Counted from the stretch's first letter, positions 28,206 to 38,840 are shown. The stretch is 64,000 bases of DNA from Stygiobacter electus (GCA_029210465.1 JARGDL010000009.1:52045-116044); one strand, 5' to 3'. Notes: generated by a model not told the origin, from the letters alone. Numbers and translations: made by a program.

Positions 28206-29501
28206 ATGGAACAAATTATTCATATTCCTCTTTTATCTTTAATACCTTTTGTGTTAATGTTAATTTCAATTGCAGTGTTTCCACTTTTTTGGAATCACTT
28301 TTGGGAAAAAAATATTAATAAGCTAATCGTTGCAATTGTTTTAAGTTTACCGATTGTTGTTTTTTTAATCCTATCAAATTTGAGTAATCATCTTATACAT
28401 ACAATGGTTTTTGATTACATTCCTTTTATCATTTTACTCGGTTCACTATTTACAATTACCGGCGGTATTTTTCTTTCGGGTGATATAGAAGCAAAACCAA
28501 TTACAAACACAACTTTTCTTGCTATTGGCGGCGTACTTGCATCAATAATGGGTACAACCGGTGCGGCAATGTTATTGATTCGTCCTGTTATTCAAACTAA
28601 CAAAGAAAGAAAATTTAAAGTACATACAATTTTATTTTTTATTGCAATAGTTGCTAATTGTGGTGGACTTTTAACTCCACTTGGTGATCCACCTTTAATT
28701 ATGATGTACTTAAGAGGAGCTCATTTTACTTGGTTTTTAAAATTACTTCCTGAATGGCTTTTTACAAATTTATTATTGCTTATAATTTATTTTTTAGTTG
28801 ATTCATATTATCACAAAAAAGAACCCGAGAAAGCTTTACTTGCTGACAAAACGTATATCAAGCCTATTAAGATTGAAGGTAAATTAAATTTCTTTTGGTT
28901 AATTGGTGTTGTTTTATCTGTGGCTTTTTTAAATGAACAATATTTACCATTCATTAAACAAAATCATTATTATGGATTTATTAGAGAAGCGGTAATTATT
29001 GCAATGAGTATTTTATCACTTTTATTCACACCAAAATTATTACGTGTTTCAAATAATTTTACTTGGGAACCAATTAAAGAAGTTGCTTATTTATTTTTAG
29101 GAATATTTGTTACAATGGTTCCATGTCTTTTATATTTAGAAACTAATGCGGCAAGTTTAGGGGTTAATAGTATAAGGCAATTTTATTTTTATTCTGGTGC
29201 GTTGAGCAGTTTTTTGGATAATACACCAACCGCTGTAACTTTTCATTCTTTAGCTTTAGGATTAGGCATCACAACAGGAAATATTGTTGCTAATATTCCA
29301 GAAGAATTTTTAAAAGCTATTTCTGTTGCTTCAGTTTTTTTTGGTGCTATGACTTATATTGGAAATGGTCCTAATTTTATGGTTAAGGCTGTTGCTGAAG
29401 AAAACAACATTAAGATGCCAGATTTCTTTTCTTATATTTTTAAGTTTTCAATAATAATTTTATTACCTATTTACATATTAGTTGAATTTCTCTTCTTATA
29501 A
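28206..29501 (+). CDS. NhaD-type sodium/proton antiporter
   Basis: A 431-residue polytopic membrane protein of the ion-transporter superfamily, with about eleven hydrophobic segments. The stretch 'IVANCGGLLTPLGDPPLIM' and the later 'SSFLDNTPTAVTFHSLA' and 'VFFGAMTYIGNGPNFMVKA' are the two inverted-repeat hairpin motifs that form the Na+ site in NhaD and related CitMHS/ArsB carriers. The likely role is exchange of Na+ for H+ across the inner membrane, giving pH or salt homeostasis. A terminator overlapping the convergent neighbour closes the transcript. Assignment to NhaD rather than another member of the superfamily is probable, not certain. Confidence 0.85.
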   Translation: MEQIIHIPLLSLIPFVLMLISIAVFPLFWNHFWEKNINKLIVAIVLSLPIVVFLILSNLSNHLIHTMVFDYIPFIILLGSLFTITGGIFLSGDIEAKPITNTTFLAIGGVLASIMGTTGAAMLLIRPVIQTNKERKFKVHTILFFIAIVANCGGLLTPLGDPPLIMMYLRGAHFTWFLKLLPEWLFTNLLLLIIYFLVDSYYHKKEPEKALLADKTYIKPIKIEGKLNFFWLIGVVLSVAFLNEQYLPFIKQNHYYGFIREAVIIAMSILSLLFTPKLLRVSNNFTWEPIKEVAYLFLGIFVTMVPCLLYLETNAASLGVNSIRQFYFYSGALSSFLDNTPTAVTFHSLALGLGITTGNIVANIPEEFLKAISVASVFFGAMTYIGNGPNFMVKAVAEENNIKMPDFFSYIFKFSIIILLPIYILVEFLFL

Positions 29502-29506
29502 AAATT

Positions 29507-29548
29507 GCCTGTGAGTTTATAAATCTAAATTTAAATTCACAGGCTTTT
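29507..29548 (+). terminator. Intrinsic terminator of the antiporter gene
   Basis: GCCTGTGA (29507-29514) and TCACAGGC (29537-29544) form an 8-bp stem followed by TTTT. The right half lies inside the 3' end of the convergent gene 29517-30041, so that gene's coding sequence doubles as terminator DNA. Confidence 0.7.
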
Positions 29549-30041
29549 CATTCTTTAAAAATATTGGAACCAAAAGAGCAATTAAAAAAGAAATGATTGC
29601 AAAGATTATTACAATGTCTCCGATTAACTGATCATATTCAAGTAGATTTATTTTTGATAATAAATAATTCCAATCGTGATAAACTTTATTTCCACCAAGT
29701 AAAGGAAGTTGTTTTGTTCTTGCATCTTTAATATAAATACTTATGTTAATTAAATTTTCACCAAGCCAAACTAAAAAAATTTGTGCTAAAAATTTTTTCT
29801 TATTAACAAAATAATAAACAATAAACATTGATGGAATTATTAACTGCATTAATGTTCCGCCAAGTGTGTAAATAAAGCCACCAAAGATTTTAAATATTCC
29901 ATGCCCGCCTTCATGAATTAACAAATTTAAATAATCAATGAAATGAAATTTGCCGATGCTTAAAATTAAATAAACGACTACTGGCAAAATTATAATCGAG
30001 CCAAGCCAGTCTTTGATTTTATTTTTTATCTCATTAATCAT
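29517..30041 (-). CDS. Small membrane protein with HEGGH motif
   Basis: A 174-residue membrane protein with four to five hydrophobic segments. The second contains 'LLIHEGGHGIFKIFGGFIY', an HExxH zinc-protease-like signature, as in M50-type membrane peptidases, but the protein is short and a second metal-ligand motif is not clear. It has no family I can name. It lies 8 bases downstream of the asparaginase gene on the same strand and probably shares its transcript. The C-terminal coding part overlaps the antiporter terminator. Confidence 0.6.
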   Translation of the reverse strand: MINEIKNKIKDWLGSIIILPVVVYLILSIGKFHFIDYLNLLIHEGGHGIFKIFGGFIYTLGGTLMQLIIPSMFIVYYFVNKKKFLAQIFLVWLGENLINISIYIKDARTKQLPLLGGNKVYHDWNYLLSKINLLEYDQLIGDIVIIFAIISFLIALLVPIFLKNEKPVNLNLDL

Positions 30042-30049
30042 TTTCTGTT

Positions 30050-31024
30050 TTATTCTTCAAACATTTTTCTTAACTCATTAATATCATTTGTGATACCTTT
30101 GCAAATCATCAATTTAATTCTTGCTTTTTGGCCATTCAGATAATCAGCAAATATTACTCCAATTTGTTTTAACCATTTACCAGCACCAGGATAACCATAA
30201 ATATCAAGAGTTTCACCAGCAGGACAGCGGGAAACTAAAACAACAGGAATATTTTTTTCAACGACATATTTTATTCCTTCAAATGCTTTCGGTGGAACAT
30301 TTCCAACTCCCATCGCTTCAATTACAAGTCCATCTGTTTTGCTATCAGCAGAAAATTTAAAAAACTTATCATCCATACCGGCATAAACTTTTATTAAATC
30401 TATGTTGATGTTAATTTTTTCTGTTTCAAAATGTTCTAACTTACGCGGTAATCTATTAAACCAAACTCTTCCTTTTTCAACAAAACCAAGAGAACCAAAA
30501 TCTAAACTGTGAAATGTTTCTACATTTTCTGTGTGTGTTTTTGTTACTTCGCTTGCCGCATTTATTTCTCCATTTAAACAAACTAAAACACCAAGATTTC
30601 TGCTGTTCGGGTTATTAATTATATGAATTGCATCTAATAAATTTTTTGGACCATCCCAATCTGGTTCTGAGCTTGTTTTCATTGCACCAATTACTATAAT
30701 TGGTTTTTCAGTTTTAATAGTTAAATCTAAAAAATAAGCTGTCTCTTCAAGCGTGTCGGTTCCATGTGTTACAATAATTCCATCAATATCTTTTTTCAAA
30801 ATAAAAGATTTAATTTTTTTTGAAAGTTCAAGCATCAACCCAGGTGTCATGTGTGGACCTGGGTAATTTCCAAATTCATAAATTGAAATTTTAGCTTTAC
30901 CTTCTACCTCAGGAATCATTTTAATTAATTCTTCACCATGAAAAAAAGGAACAGCCGCTTTTGTTGATTCATCAATTTTCATTGAAAATGTTCCGCCAGT
31001 AAAAACAACTAAAATATTTTTCAT
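30050..31024 (-). CDS. ansA: L-asparaginase (type I, cytoplasmic)
   Basis: A 324-residue asparaginase/glutaminase-family enzyme that hydrolyses L-asparagine to aspartate and ammonia. The two Thr-containing catalytic motifs are 'VVFTGGTFSM' (about 6-15; nucleophile Thr) and 'IVTHGTDTLEETAYFL' (about 84-99; Thr-Asp of the Thr-Lys-Asp triad). 'EAMGVGNVPP' and 'VSRCPAGET' match the C-terminal domain. There is no signal peptide, so it is the cytoplasmic kind. It is the last gene before the origin region and is transcribed away from dnaA. Confidence 0.92.
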   Translation of the reverse strand: MKNILVVFTGGTFSMKIDESTKAAVPFFHGEELIKMIPEVEGKAKISIYEFGNYPGPHMTPGLMLELSKKIKSFILKKDIDGIIVTHGTDTLEETAYFLDLTIKTEKPIIVIGAMKTSSEPDWDGPKNLLDAIHIINNPNSRNLGVLVCLNGEINAASEVTKTHTENVETFHSLDFGSLGFVEKGRVWFNRLPRKLEHFETEKININIDLIKVYAGMDDKFFKFSADSKTDGLVIEAMGVGNVPPKAFEGIKYVVEKNIPVVLVSRCPAGETLDIYGYPGAGKWLKQIGVIFADYLNGQKARIKLMICKGITNDINELRKMFEE

Positions 31025-31412
31025 TGTGCACCAAATTTTTTAAGTAAAATTACATTGATAAATTTTACTATGCTTAAAAAAAATTTTAAATAAATGAAAA
31101 AAATATTTGCTTGATTGCGTTTCAAAAACTATTTTGCTCGCCCTTCTTTGAAGGTAAATTAACATGTTGATAAAATGTGGATAATTCTGTTTTGTGAAAC
31201 GTTTCACAACTTTTTATAGTCTTGGTTATCCACTTATTTTTTTTGTTTGTTTGTTCTTATTAAATACAATTTTTCTTTATTTTATTATAAAATAAGTAGT
31301 TAGAAAAATGAATTAATGTTAATAATTTGTTGATAACTTATTGTTGATAACTAAAATTTTAACAAAGTTTTTATTTTTTAATGAGTTATAAAAATTAAAT
31401 AATGTGGATAAT
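31025..31412. other. oriC: Probable chromosomal origin region upstream of dnaA
   Basis: This 388-base gap between ansA and dnaA holds DnaA-box-like nonamers: TGTGGATAA at 31176-31184 and 31403-31411 (perfect), TTATCCACT at 31226-31234, and TGTTGATAA at 31165, 31328 and 31342. Between them is a very AT-rich block with a 19-base palindrome (31277-31295, TTATTTTAT-T-ATAAAATAA) that could be the unwinding element. An 18-base palindrome at 31192-31209 is listed separately. The gene order dnaA-dnaN-recF-gyrB-gyrA and the consistent rightward direction support an origin here. The equally box-bearing gap after dnaA is an alternative or second half. Confidence 0.65.
31192..31209. promoter_or_regulatory. 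18-base perfect palindrome TTGTGAAACGTTTCACAA
   Basis: A perfect dyad between two DnaA boxes. Its halves, GTGAAAC and GTTTCAC, are the half-sites of the ParB site parS but in the opposite order (parS is GTTTCAC-GTGAAAC). The central CG and length also fit a LacI-type operator. A protein-binding site is likely; the protein is unknown. Confidence 0.6.
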
Positions 31413-32822
31413 ATGCTAAACGCTGTTGAAAAAATTTCAGATGAAAAAATTGAAAGAGATGCTGTTCAAATTTGGAAAGATTGTTTAAGTATAATTAAAG
31501 ATAACATTCCTTTTATTAGTTATAGTACTTGGTTTTTACCTATTAAACCAGCAGAATTTGATGGTACAAAATTAAAAGTATACGTTCCAAGTAATTATTT
31601 CATTGAATGGATTGAAGAGCATTATAACACTTTATTAAACAGAACCGTTAATCAGGTTATTGGTGAAAGTGGAAAGCTTGTTTATTTAGTTTTAGATGAA
31701 AAAGAACCTTTAACTAAAGAAACTACTTTTACTCAAAATATTCCAGAACCAAAAGAAGTAAAACAAACTGTAGAGATTCAAAAGGAATTCGAGTCTGGCT
31801 TAATTTCAAAATATACTTTTGATAACTTTATTAAAGGCGAAGGAAACCAACTTGCAAGAGCAGCTGCATACGCAATTGGAGATAATCCCGGACAAACTTC
31901 TTTTAATCCTCTTTTTATTTATGGCGGTGTTGGTTTAGGAAAAACTCATTTAATTCATGCTATTGGTAATAAAATTTTAGAAAAATTTCCTGAAAAAAGA
32001 GTTATTTATATTTCCTCTGATGCATTTACTGTTGAATTTGTTGAAGCTATTCAATCCAACACTGTTAATGATTTTTCTAATTTCTATAAAAGTATGGATG
32101 CTTTAATTATTGATGATATTCAGTTTCTTGTTGGAAAAGAAAAAACTCAGGATTTATTCTTTCATATTTTTAATGCGTTACATCAAAATGGAAAACAAAT
32201 TGTTCTTTCAAGTGATCGTTCACCAAAAGAATTAAAAGGTTTAAGCGATAGATTGGTTTCAAGATTTTTATGGGGATTACAAACCGATATTCAACCGCCT
32301 GATTTAGAAACAAGAATTGCAATTCTCAAAAACAAAAGTGAAACTTATGGAATAAATTTAAGTCGTGAAATTTTAGAATATATTGCTCATAATATTACTT
32401 CTAATATTCGTGAACTTGAAGGATGTTTGGTAAAGCTTTTAGCAAATGCCTCTTTAACAAATAGAGAAATAGATTTTGATTTAGTAAAAAGAACCGTCAA
32501 AGAAGTTTCAACAACTAAACAAGTTAATATTTCGATAGAATTAATTACAAAAGTTGTTTGCGAATATTTTGATATAGAAGAAAATAAATTAAGAGAAAAA
32601 AACAGACGAAAAGAAATTGTTTTAGCTAGACAAATTGCAATGTATCTTTCAAAACAATTAACAAAGTCATCACTCAAAACAATTGGATTACATTTTGGTG
32701 GAAGAGATCATTCTACTGTTATTCACGCACAAACTTCAATTGAAGAAATGATTTTAAGCGATTTAAAACTGAAAGAAATAATTAATACAATTAAAAATAA
32801 AATTGAAATGACAGCTGCTTAA
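31413..32822 (+). CDS. dnaA: Chromosomal replication initiator DnaA
   Basis: DnaA, 469 residues from ATG 31413. Domain I (about 1-90; 'IWKDCLSIIKDNIPFISYSTWF'), a short linker, the AAA+ domain with Walker A 'GGVGLGKTHLIHAI', Walker B 'ALIIDDIQFL' and sensor 'VLSSDRSPKEL', and domain IV with the DnaA-box-binding signature 'FGGRDHSTVIHA'. The frame is open back to a GTG at 31404, but that GTG is part of a perfect DnaA box TGTGGATAA (31403-31411), so ATG 31413 is the better start and the box would sit against the start codon. DnaA binding there could repress its own translation or transcription; this is inference. Confidence 0.98.
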   Translation: MLNAVEKISDEKIERDAVQIWKDCLSIIKDNIPFISYSTWFLPIKPAEFDGTKLKVYVPSNYFIEWIEEHYNTLLNRTVNQVIGESGKLVYLVLDEKEPLTKETTFTQNIPEPKEVKQTVEIQKEFESGLISKYTFDNFIKGEGNQLARAAAYAIGDNPGQTSFNPLFIYGGVGLGKTHLIHAIGNKILEKFPEKRVIYISSDAFTVEFVEAIQSNTVNDFSNFYKSMDALIIDDIQFLVGKEKTQDLFFHIFNALHQNGKQIVLSSDRSPKELKGLSDRLVSRFLWGLQTDIQPPDLETRIAILKNKSETYGINLSREILEYIAHNITSNIRELEGCLVKLLANASLTNREIDFDLVKRTVKEVSTTKQVNISIELITKVVCEYFDIEENKLREKNRRKEIVLARQIAMYLSKQLTKSSLKTIGLHFGGRDHSTVIHAQTSIEEMILSDLKLKEIINTIKNKIEMTAA

Positions 32823-33132
32823 TCTATGTGGATAACTAGTTAATTTAATGTTTGTTATTTGTTTGTAAGTTAATCTTTTTAACACATGTATTGATAACTA
32901 AATTTTATTAACAATTAGCTAACAAAAGAAAAAAAATTATTGTTACGATTTAACATTAAAAAACAATAAAATAATAGTTTTCAACATATTCACATGATTA
33001 TTATTAAATCATTATTTTTTTTACTTAAAGAAATATATAAATAATAATAAAGAGTGTGTATAACTTATATAAATGTTTAATTGAACTTCTTTAGTAATTT
33101 TGATATTTTTTGATCCAACATGGAGAGTAATT
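32823..33132. other. dnaA-dnaN intergenic region with DnaA boxes
   Basis: A 310-base, extremely AT-rich gap. It contains a perfect TGTGGATAA at 32827-32835, a near match TGTGTATAA at 33055-33063 and ATTGATAA-type variants. A TAATTTTG at 33095-33102 fits a -7 promoter box and is 31 bases before the dnaN ATG. It may be part of a bipartite origin as in some other bacteria. Confidence 0.5.
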
Positions 33133-34254
33133 ATGGAATTTAAAGTCAATAGTAAAGAATTAGAGAAATTACTTAGTAAAGTAATTCCAGCTGTTCCAAC
33201 AAGAACACCAATGTCAATTCTTGAAAATTTTCTATTCGAAATCAAAGATGGCTTGTTAAATATATACGCTACTGATTTAGAGATATCTTTAAAATCTTCT
33301 ATCAGTGTTGTTGCTGATGAAAATGAAAGTTTTGTAGTACAAGCTAAATTACTTTATGAAATAGTTCGTTCATTAAAAGAAACGACAATACATTTCACAT
33401 TAACTCCATCAAAAAAAGTTAATTTAGTTACAGATTTTGGTAAATATTCTTTGAGCTATTTAGATGCTACAGAATTTCCTAATTTACAGACCTTTGAAGA
33501 TGATAAGGAAATGAATGAGGTAACTATCAATGGTAATGATTTAAAAAATGCATTTGATAAATCTTCTTTTGCAATGAGTAAAGAAGAAATGAGACCAGCA
33601 ATGATGGGAACTCTTTTCGAGTTTAGTGATAATGGATTAAGATTTGTAACAACCGATGGCCATCGTTTAGTTAATCTTTTGTACAAAAATGTAAAATCTG
33701 TTTTTAATAATTCATATGTTGTTCCTGAAAGAGCTGTTTCTGTTTTATCTAGAATTCTTGATGAAAAAGATGTTAGAATTAGAATGAACAAAGCATATAT
33801 GTCATTCAAATTAAACGATATAGAATTAATTACAAGATTGATTTCACAAAAATATCCTGACTATGCTAGCGTAATTCCTTTGGAAAATGAATTAACATTA
33901 AAAGTAAACACAAAAGAATTACTTGATTCAATCAAAAGAATGATGCTATTCTCAACATCAACAACTAAAAGAGTAAAGTTTTCAATTAAAGAAAAAGAAA
34001 TAGAAATATCAGCAGAAGATTTAGATCTTGGTGCAAGTGGTGAAGAAAAAGTAAGTTGTGAATTTAGCAGTGATAGTTTAGAAATTGGTTTTAATTGTGC
34101 TTATGTTCAAGATGTTTTAAGTCATTTAACAAGTGAAGAAGAAATAATATTTAAACTTCACTCAGCAACAAAAGCAGTAATAATTGAACCTGTTCAGAAA
34201 AAAGAAAATATTGATATTATTATGCTTCTGATGCCGGTGCGTTTGAATTCTTAA
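33133..34254 (+). CDS. dnaN: DNA polymerase III sliding clamp (beta subunit)
   Basis: Beta clamp, 373 residues from ATG 33133, with GGAGAG six bases ahead; the longer frame begins with a TTG at 33100 and is unlikely. The three clamp repeats are visible by length and motifs: N-terminal 'LLSKVIPAVPTRTPMSILENFL', central 'RPAMMGTLFEFSDNGLRFVTTDGHRL' (read in two parts) and C-terminal 'LSHLTSEEEIIFKL' with the end 'IIMLLMPVRLNS', typical of the family. It tethers the replicase to DNA. It lies directly ahead of recF with a one-base gap. Confidence 0.97.
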   Translation: MEFKVNSKELEKLLSKVIPAVPTRTPMSILENFLFEIKDGLLNIYATDLEISLKSSISVVADENESFVVQAKLLYEIVRSLKETTIHFTLTPSKKVNLVTDFGKYSLSYLDATEFPNLQTFEDDKEMNEVTINGNDLKNAFDKSSFAMSKEEMRPAMMGTLFEFSDNGLRFVTTDGHRLVNLLYKNVKSVFNNSYVVPERAVSVLSRILDEKDVRIRMNKAYMSFKLNDIELITRLISQKYPDYASVIPLENELTLKVNTKELLDSIKRMMLFSTSTTKRVKFSIKEKEIEISAEDLDLGASGEEKVSCEFSSDSLEIGFNCAYVQDVLSHLTSEEEIIFKLHSATKAVIIEPVQKKENIDIIMLLMPVRLNS

Positions 34255-34255
34255 A

Positions 34256-35368
34256 ATGGTTCTTAAACAACTCGAATTGCAAAATTTTAGACTTCATAAA
34301 AACACATCGCTCAATTTCTCCGATAAACTGAATCTTATCATCGGTGGAAATGGACAAGGAAAAACTACAATTCTCGAGGCTATTTACTATTTATGCACAA
34401 CAAAAAATTTAATTCTTGCAAGTGAAAGCGATGTTGTTTCGTTAAATGAAAATTTTTTTGATACGAAAGGAAATTTTGCAGATTTAACAAATGATGAATC
34501 AAGAGTATTTTATGATTCAACCAAAAATAAGAAAAGTGTTTTTTTGAATGACAAACAAATTACTAACTCGGCTGAAATTATTGGAAAATTTCCAATAGTT
34601 TCGTTAATTCAGTCAGATCATGCAATTACACTTGGTGCGCCAGCAGATAGAAGAAAATTTGTTGATTCAGTTATTTCGCAAGTGTCTAAAACTTATTTAG
34701 AAATTTTAATTGAGTATAATAAAATTTTAAGACAGCGATCAGTTATTCTTTGGAAGTTAAAAGAAAATTATGATAAAAACCTTCTCGATGAACTTGATGC
34801 TTGGACAGTTTCTTTAATTAACGCAGGCACAGAAATTATAAAATACCGAATTAGTTTTGTAAATGATTTTAATAAATATTTATTAAAATCTTATTCACAA
34901 ATAGTAGAAAATTTGGAAACACCAAAAATTATTTATAATACAGTTTCTGAAAACATAGATTCAATAAAAGAAAATTTTATTGATAATATAAACTCAGCAC
35001 ATAATGATGAATTAAGAAGAGCAATGAATTTAGTTGGTCCACATCGAGATGATTTTTTGTTTTTTATAAACGATCTTGAATTAAAAAGATTTGGTTCTCA
35101 AGGTCAGCATAAAACTTTTCAGATTGCGTTAAGATTTGGTCAGTTTTATTACATAAAAGATAAACTTGGCAAAACACCAATTTTTCTAATGGATGATGTT
35201 TTTGGTGAGCTTGATACTTATCGTTCGGAAAAAATTAGTCAACACTTAAATGAAATTGGTCAATCATTTATTACAATGACAGATTTTTCACGTGTTGAAG
35301 AATTAAATCTTAGTAAAGAAAGTAACATTATAAAAGTTGAAAATGGTAAAACGAAAATCATCAACTAG
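34256..35368 (+). CDS. recF: DNA replication and repair protein RecF
   Basis: RecF, 370 residues. Walker A is 'IIGGNGQGKTTILEAIYYL' (about 28-46), the signature-like region 'SDHAITLGAPADRRKFVDSVIS' follows, and the Walker B/D-loop region is 'IFLMDDVFGELD' (about 316-327). It loads RecA at gaps and helps replication restart. It begins one base after dnaN stops and its 3' end overlaps the DUF721 gene by 26 bases, so the block is transcribed and probably translated together. Confidence 0.96.
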   Translation: MVLKQLELQNFRLHKNTSLNFSDKLNLIIGGNGQGKTTILEAIYYLCTTKNLILASESDVVSLNENFFDTKGNFADLTNDESRVFYDSTKNKKSVFLNDKQITNSAEIIGKFPIVSLIQSDHAITLGAPADRRKFVDSVISQVSKTYLEILIEYNKILRQRSVILWKLKENYDKNLLDELDAWTVSLINAGTEIIKYRISFVNDFNKYLLKSYSQIVENLETPKIIYNTVSENIDSIKENFIDNINSAHNDELRRAMNLVGPHRDDFLFFINDLELKRFGSQGQHKTFQIALRFGQFYYIKDKLGKTPIFLMDDVFGELDTYRSEKISQHLNEIGQSFITMTDFSRVEELNLSKESNIIKVENGKTKIIN

Positions 35369-35642
35369 CTTTAAGACTTTAAATGAAGTTTTAGAAACAG
35401 ATAAAGAGTTATCGAGTTTAAAAGAAAAAATTAAACTATTAAATGTTTTAGGTGAATTTGAAAATATTTTTCCCGAGCTTTCTAATATTGCAAAAGCAAT
35501 TAAAGTTGAAAAACAAATTTTATTTTTAAAAGTCGAAAATTCGGTTTGGAAAAGCGAATTAAATTTTCAGAAAAATATTTTAATAAAAAAAATAAATAAC
35601 TATTTCAAAGAAGAAATAATAAAATCAATAAAGTTTTTGTAG
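35343..35642 (+). CDS. DUF721 protein, DciA-like
   Basis: A 99-residue basic protein matching DUF721 by length and place (right after recF and before gyrB). It has an N-terminal basic segment ('VKRKSSTSFKTLNEVLET') and the compact KH-like core 'VEKQILFLKVENSVWKSELN' followed by 'KNILIKKINNYF'. DUF721 members include DciA, the ancestral loader or operator of the replicative helicase DnaB, which would suit this locus. The frame could start at a TTG (35337), but ATG 35343 is preferred; either way it overlaps recF. Confidence 0.8.
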   Translation: MVKRKSSTSFKTLNEVLETDKELSSLKEKIKLLNVLGEFENIFPELSNIAKAIKVEKQILFLKVENSVWKSELNFQKNILIKKINNYFKEEIIKSIKFL

Positions 35643-35655
35643 GAGAAGTAAATAG

Positions 35656-37644
<1,989 letters not shown>

Positions 37645-37654
37645 TTTATATCTT

Positions 37655-37825
37655 TCTCTTAATCTTAATCTTGCTCTTAATCTTGCTCTTGCTCATAATC
37701 TTAATCTAAACAAATAAGATAAAAAGAGTAACATTATGATTAAGAGTAAGAGTAAGAGCAAGATTATGATCAAGAGTAAGATTATGATTATGATTAAGAA
37801 TAGGATTAAGAGCAAGATTAAGAAT
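37655..37825. repeat. Degenerate hexamer repeat forming a long inverted repeat
   Basis: A left arm of about 52 bases made of CTTAAT/CTTGCT words (37655-37706) faces a right arm of about 92 bases made of ATTAAG/AGTAAG/AGCAAG/ATTATG words (37733-37825). The arms are largely complementary, so the region can form a long imperfect hairpin. The unit is 6 bases with variation at positions 2-3 and 5, so it is purine-rich on the + strand in the right arm. It fills the gap between gyrB and the CBS/MgtE gene. Confidence 0.85.
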
Positions 37826-37847
37826 GAAAACAAAATAAAAGTTTTTA

Positions 37848-38840
37848 ATGCAAAGTAAACCAACATATTATCAAAAAATCGTTGAGTTTGTTCGCAAAGA
37901 TTTTACAACACTAAACAAAAATCTAACAGTTGATGAAGCTTTAAAAAAAATTAGAAAAGAAGGTGTTGGTGAAAGAATAGTTTACTTTTATGTCGTTGAC
38001 GATGAATCTAAATTAGTTGGTGTTTTGCCAACAAGAAGAATATTAATTGCACAAGAAGATCAAAAAATTGAAGAGATAATGGTTAAAAGAGTTGCAGCAT
38101 TACCACAAGAAGCAACCGTTTACGATGCACTTGAATTTTTTGCAACTTATAAATTTTTAGCTTTTCCTGTTGTTGATAACGAAAAGAAAGTCGTTGGTAT
38201 TGTTGATGTAAATTTATTCACCGATGAATTACTTGAAGAAAAAGAAGATCAGTTAGAAAAATATGACTACGATTCAATCTTTGAAACTATAGGTTTTAGA
38301 ATTAATGAAATTAAAAATGCTTCTCCAATAAAAGCTTGGAAAATTAGAATACCATGGCTCTTTGCAACGGTAACGAGTGGTATTATTTGTGCTTTATTGA
38401 CGGGCGCATTTCAATCAACTTTGACTGAAAGTTTATTGCTTGTTTTTTTCTTCACGCTTGTTTTAGGATTGGGTGAAAGCATAAGTATTCAATCGATGAC
38501 AGTTGCTATACAAACATTAAAAACTACTAAACCAACCTTAAATTGGTTTATTAAAAATTTTATAAAAGAAATTAAAACAGCTTCGCTACTTGGAGTAACT
38601 TGTTCATCTGTAGTTTTTACTGTTGCTTTTATATGGAAAAAAGAATTTACATCAGCAATTGTAATTGCTTTAAGCATTATTTTTGTTCAGATAATATCGT
38701 CACTAATGGGATTAATAATTCCAACAGTGTTACATAAAACAAAACTTGATCCTAAAATTGCAGCAGGACCTATTACTTTAGCTCTTGCAGATGTTAGTAC
38801 AATTATTACTTACTTTGGATTAGCATCAATTGTTTTGTAA
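37848..38840 (+). CDS. CBS-domain MgtE-type divalent cation transporter lacking the N domain
   Basis: A 330-residue protein with two CBS motifs (about 18-145; 'TVDEALKKIRKEGVGERIVYFYVVD', 'VVDNEKKVVGIVDVNLF') followed by five hydrophobic segments (about 165-330) matching the MgtE channel domain: 'RIPWLFATVTSGIICALLTGAF', 'LGLGESISIQSMTVAIQTL' and 'KTKLDPKIAAGPITLALADV'. MgtE proteins are Mg2+ channels gated by Mg2+ binding to N and CBS domains. Here the usual N-terminal superhelical domain (about 130 residues) is missing, so gating would depend on CBS alone. It is embedded between gyrB and gyrA on the same strand. Confidence 0.87.
   Translation: MQSKPTYYQKIVEFVRKDFTTLNKNLTVDEALKKIRKEGVGERIVYFYVVDDESKLVGVLPTRRILIAQEDQKIEEIMVKRVAALPQEATVYDALEFFATYKFLAFPVVDNEKKVVGIVDVNLFTDELLEEKEDQLEKYDYDSIFETIGFRINEIKNASPIKAWKIRIPWLFATVTSGIICALLTGAFQSTLTESLLLVFFFTLVLGLGESISIQSMTVAIQTLKTTKPTLNWFIKNFIKEIKTASLLGVTCSSVVFTVAFIWKKEFTSAIVIALSIIFVQIISSLMGLIIPTVLHKTKLDPKIAAGPITLALADVSTIITYFGLASIVL

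Noticed and set aside
31192..31209. Canonical ParB site parS
   Set aside because: The half-sites are in the reverse order, so the canonical 16-mer is not present here; none was noticed elsewhere in the window.
31404..31412. In-frame GTG start for dnaA nine bases upstream
   Set aside because: The GTG is part of a perfect DnaA box and ATG 31413 gives a normal DnaA N-terminus.
37655..37825. CRISPR array
   Set aside because: The unit is 6 bases with no unique spacers; it is a simple degenerate repeat with inverted arms.
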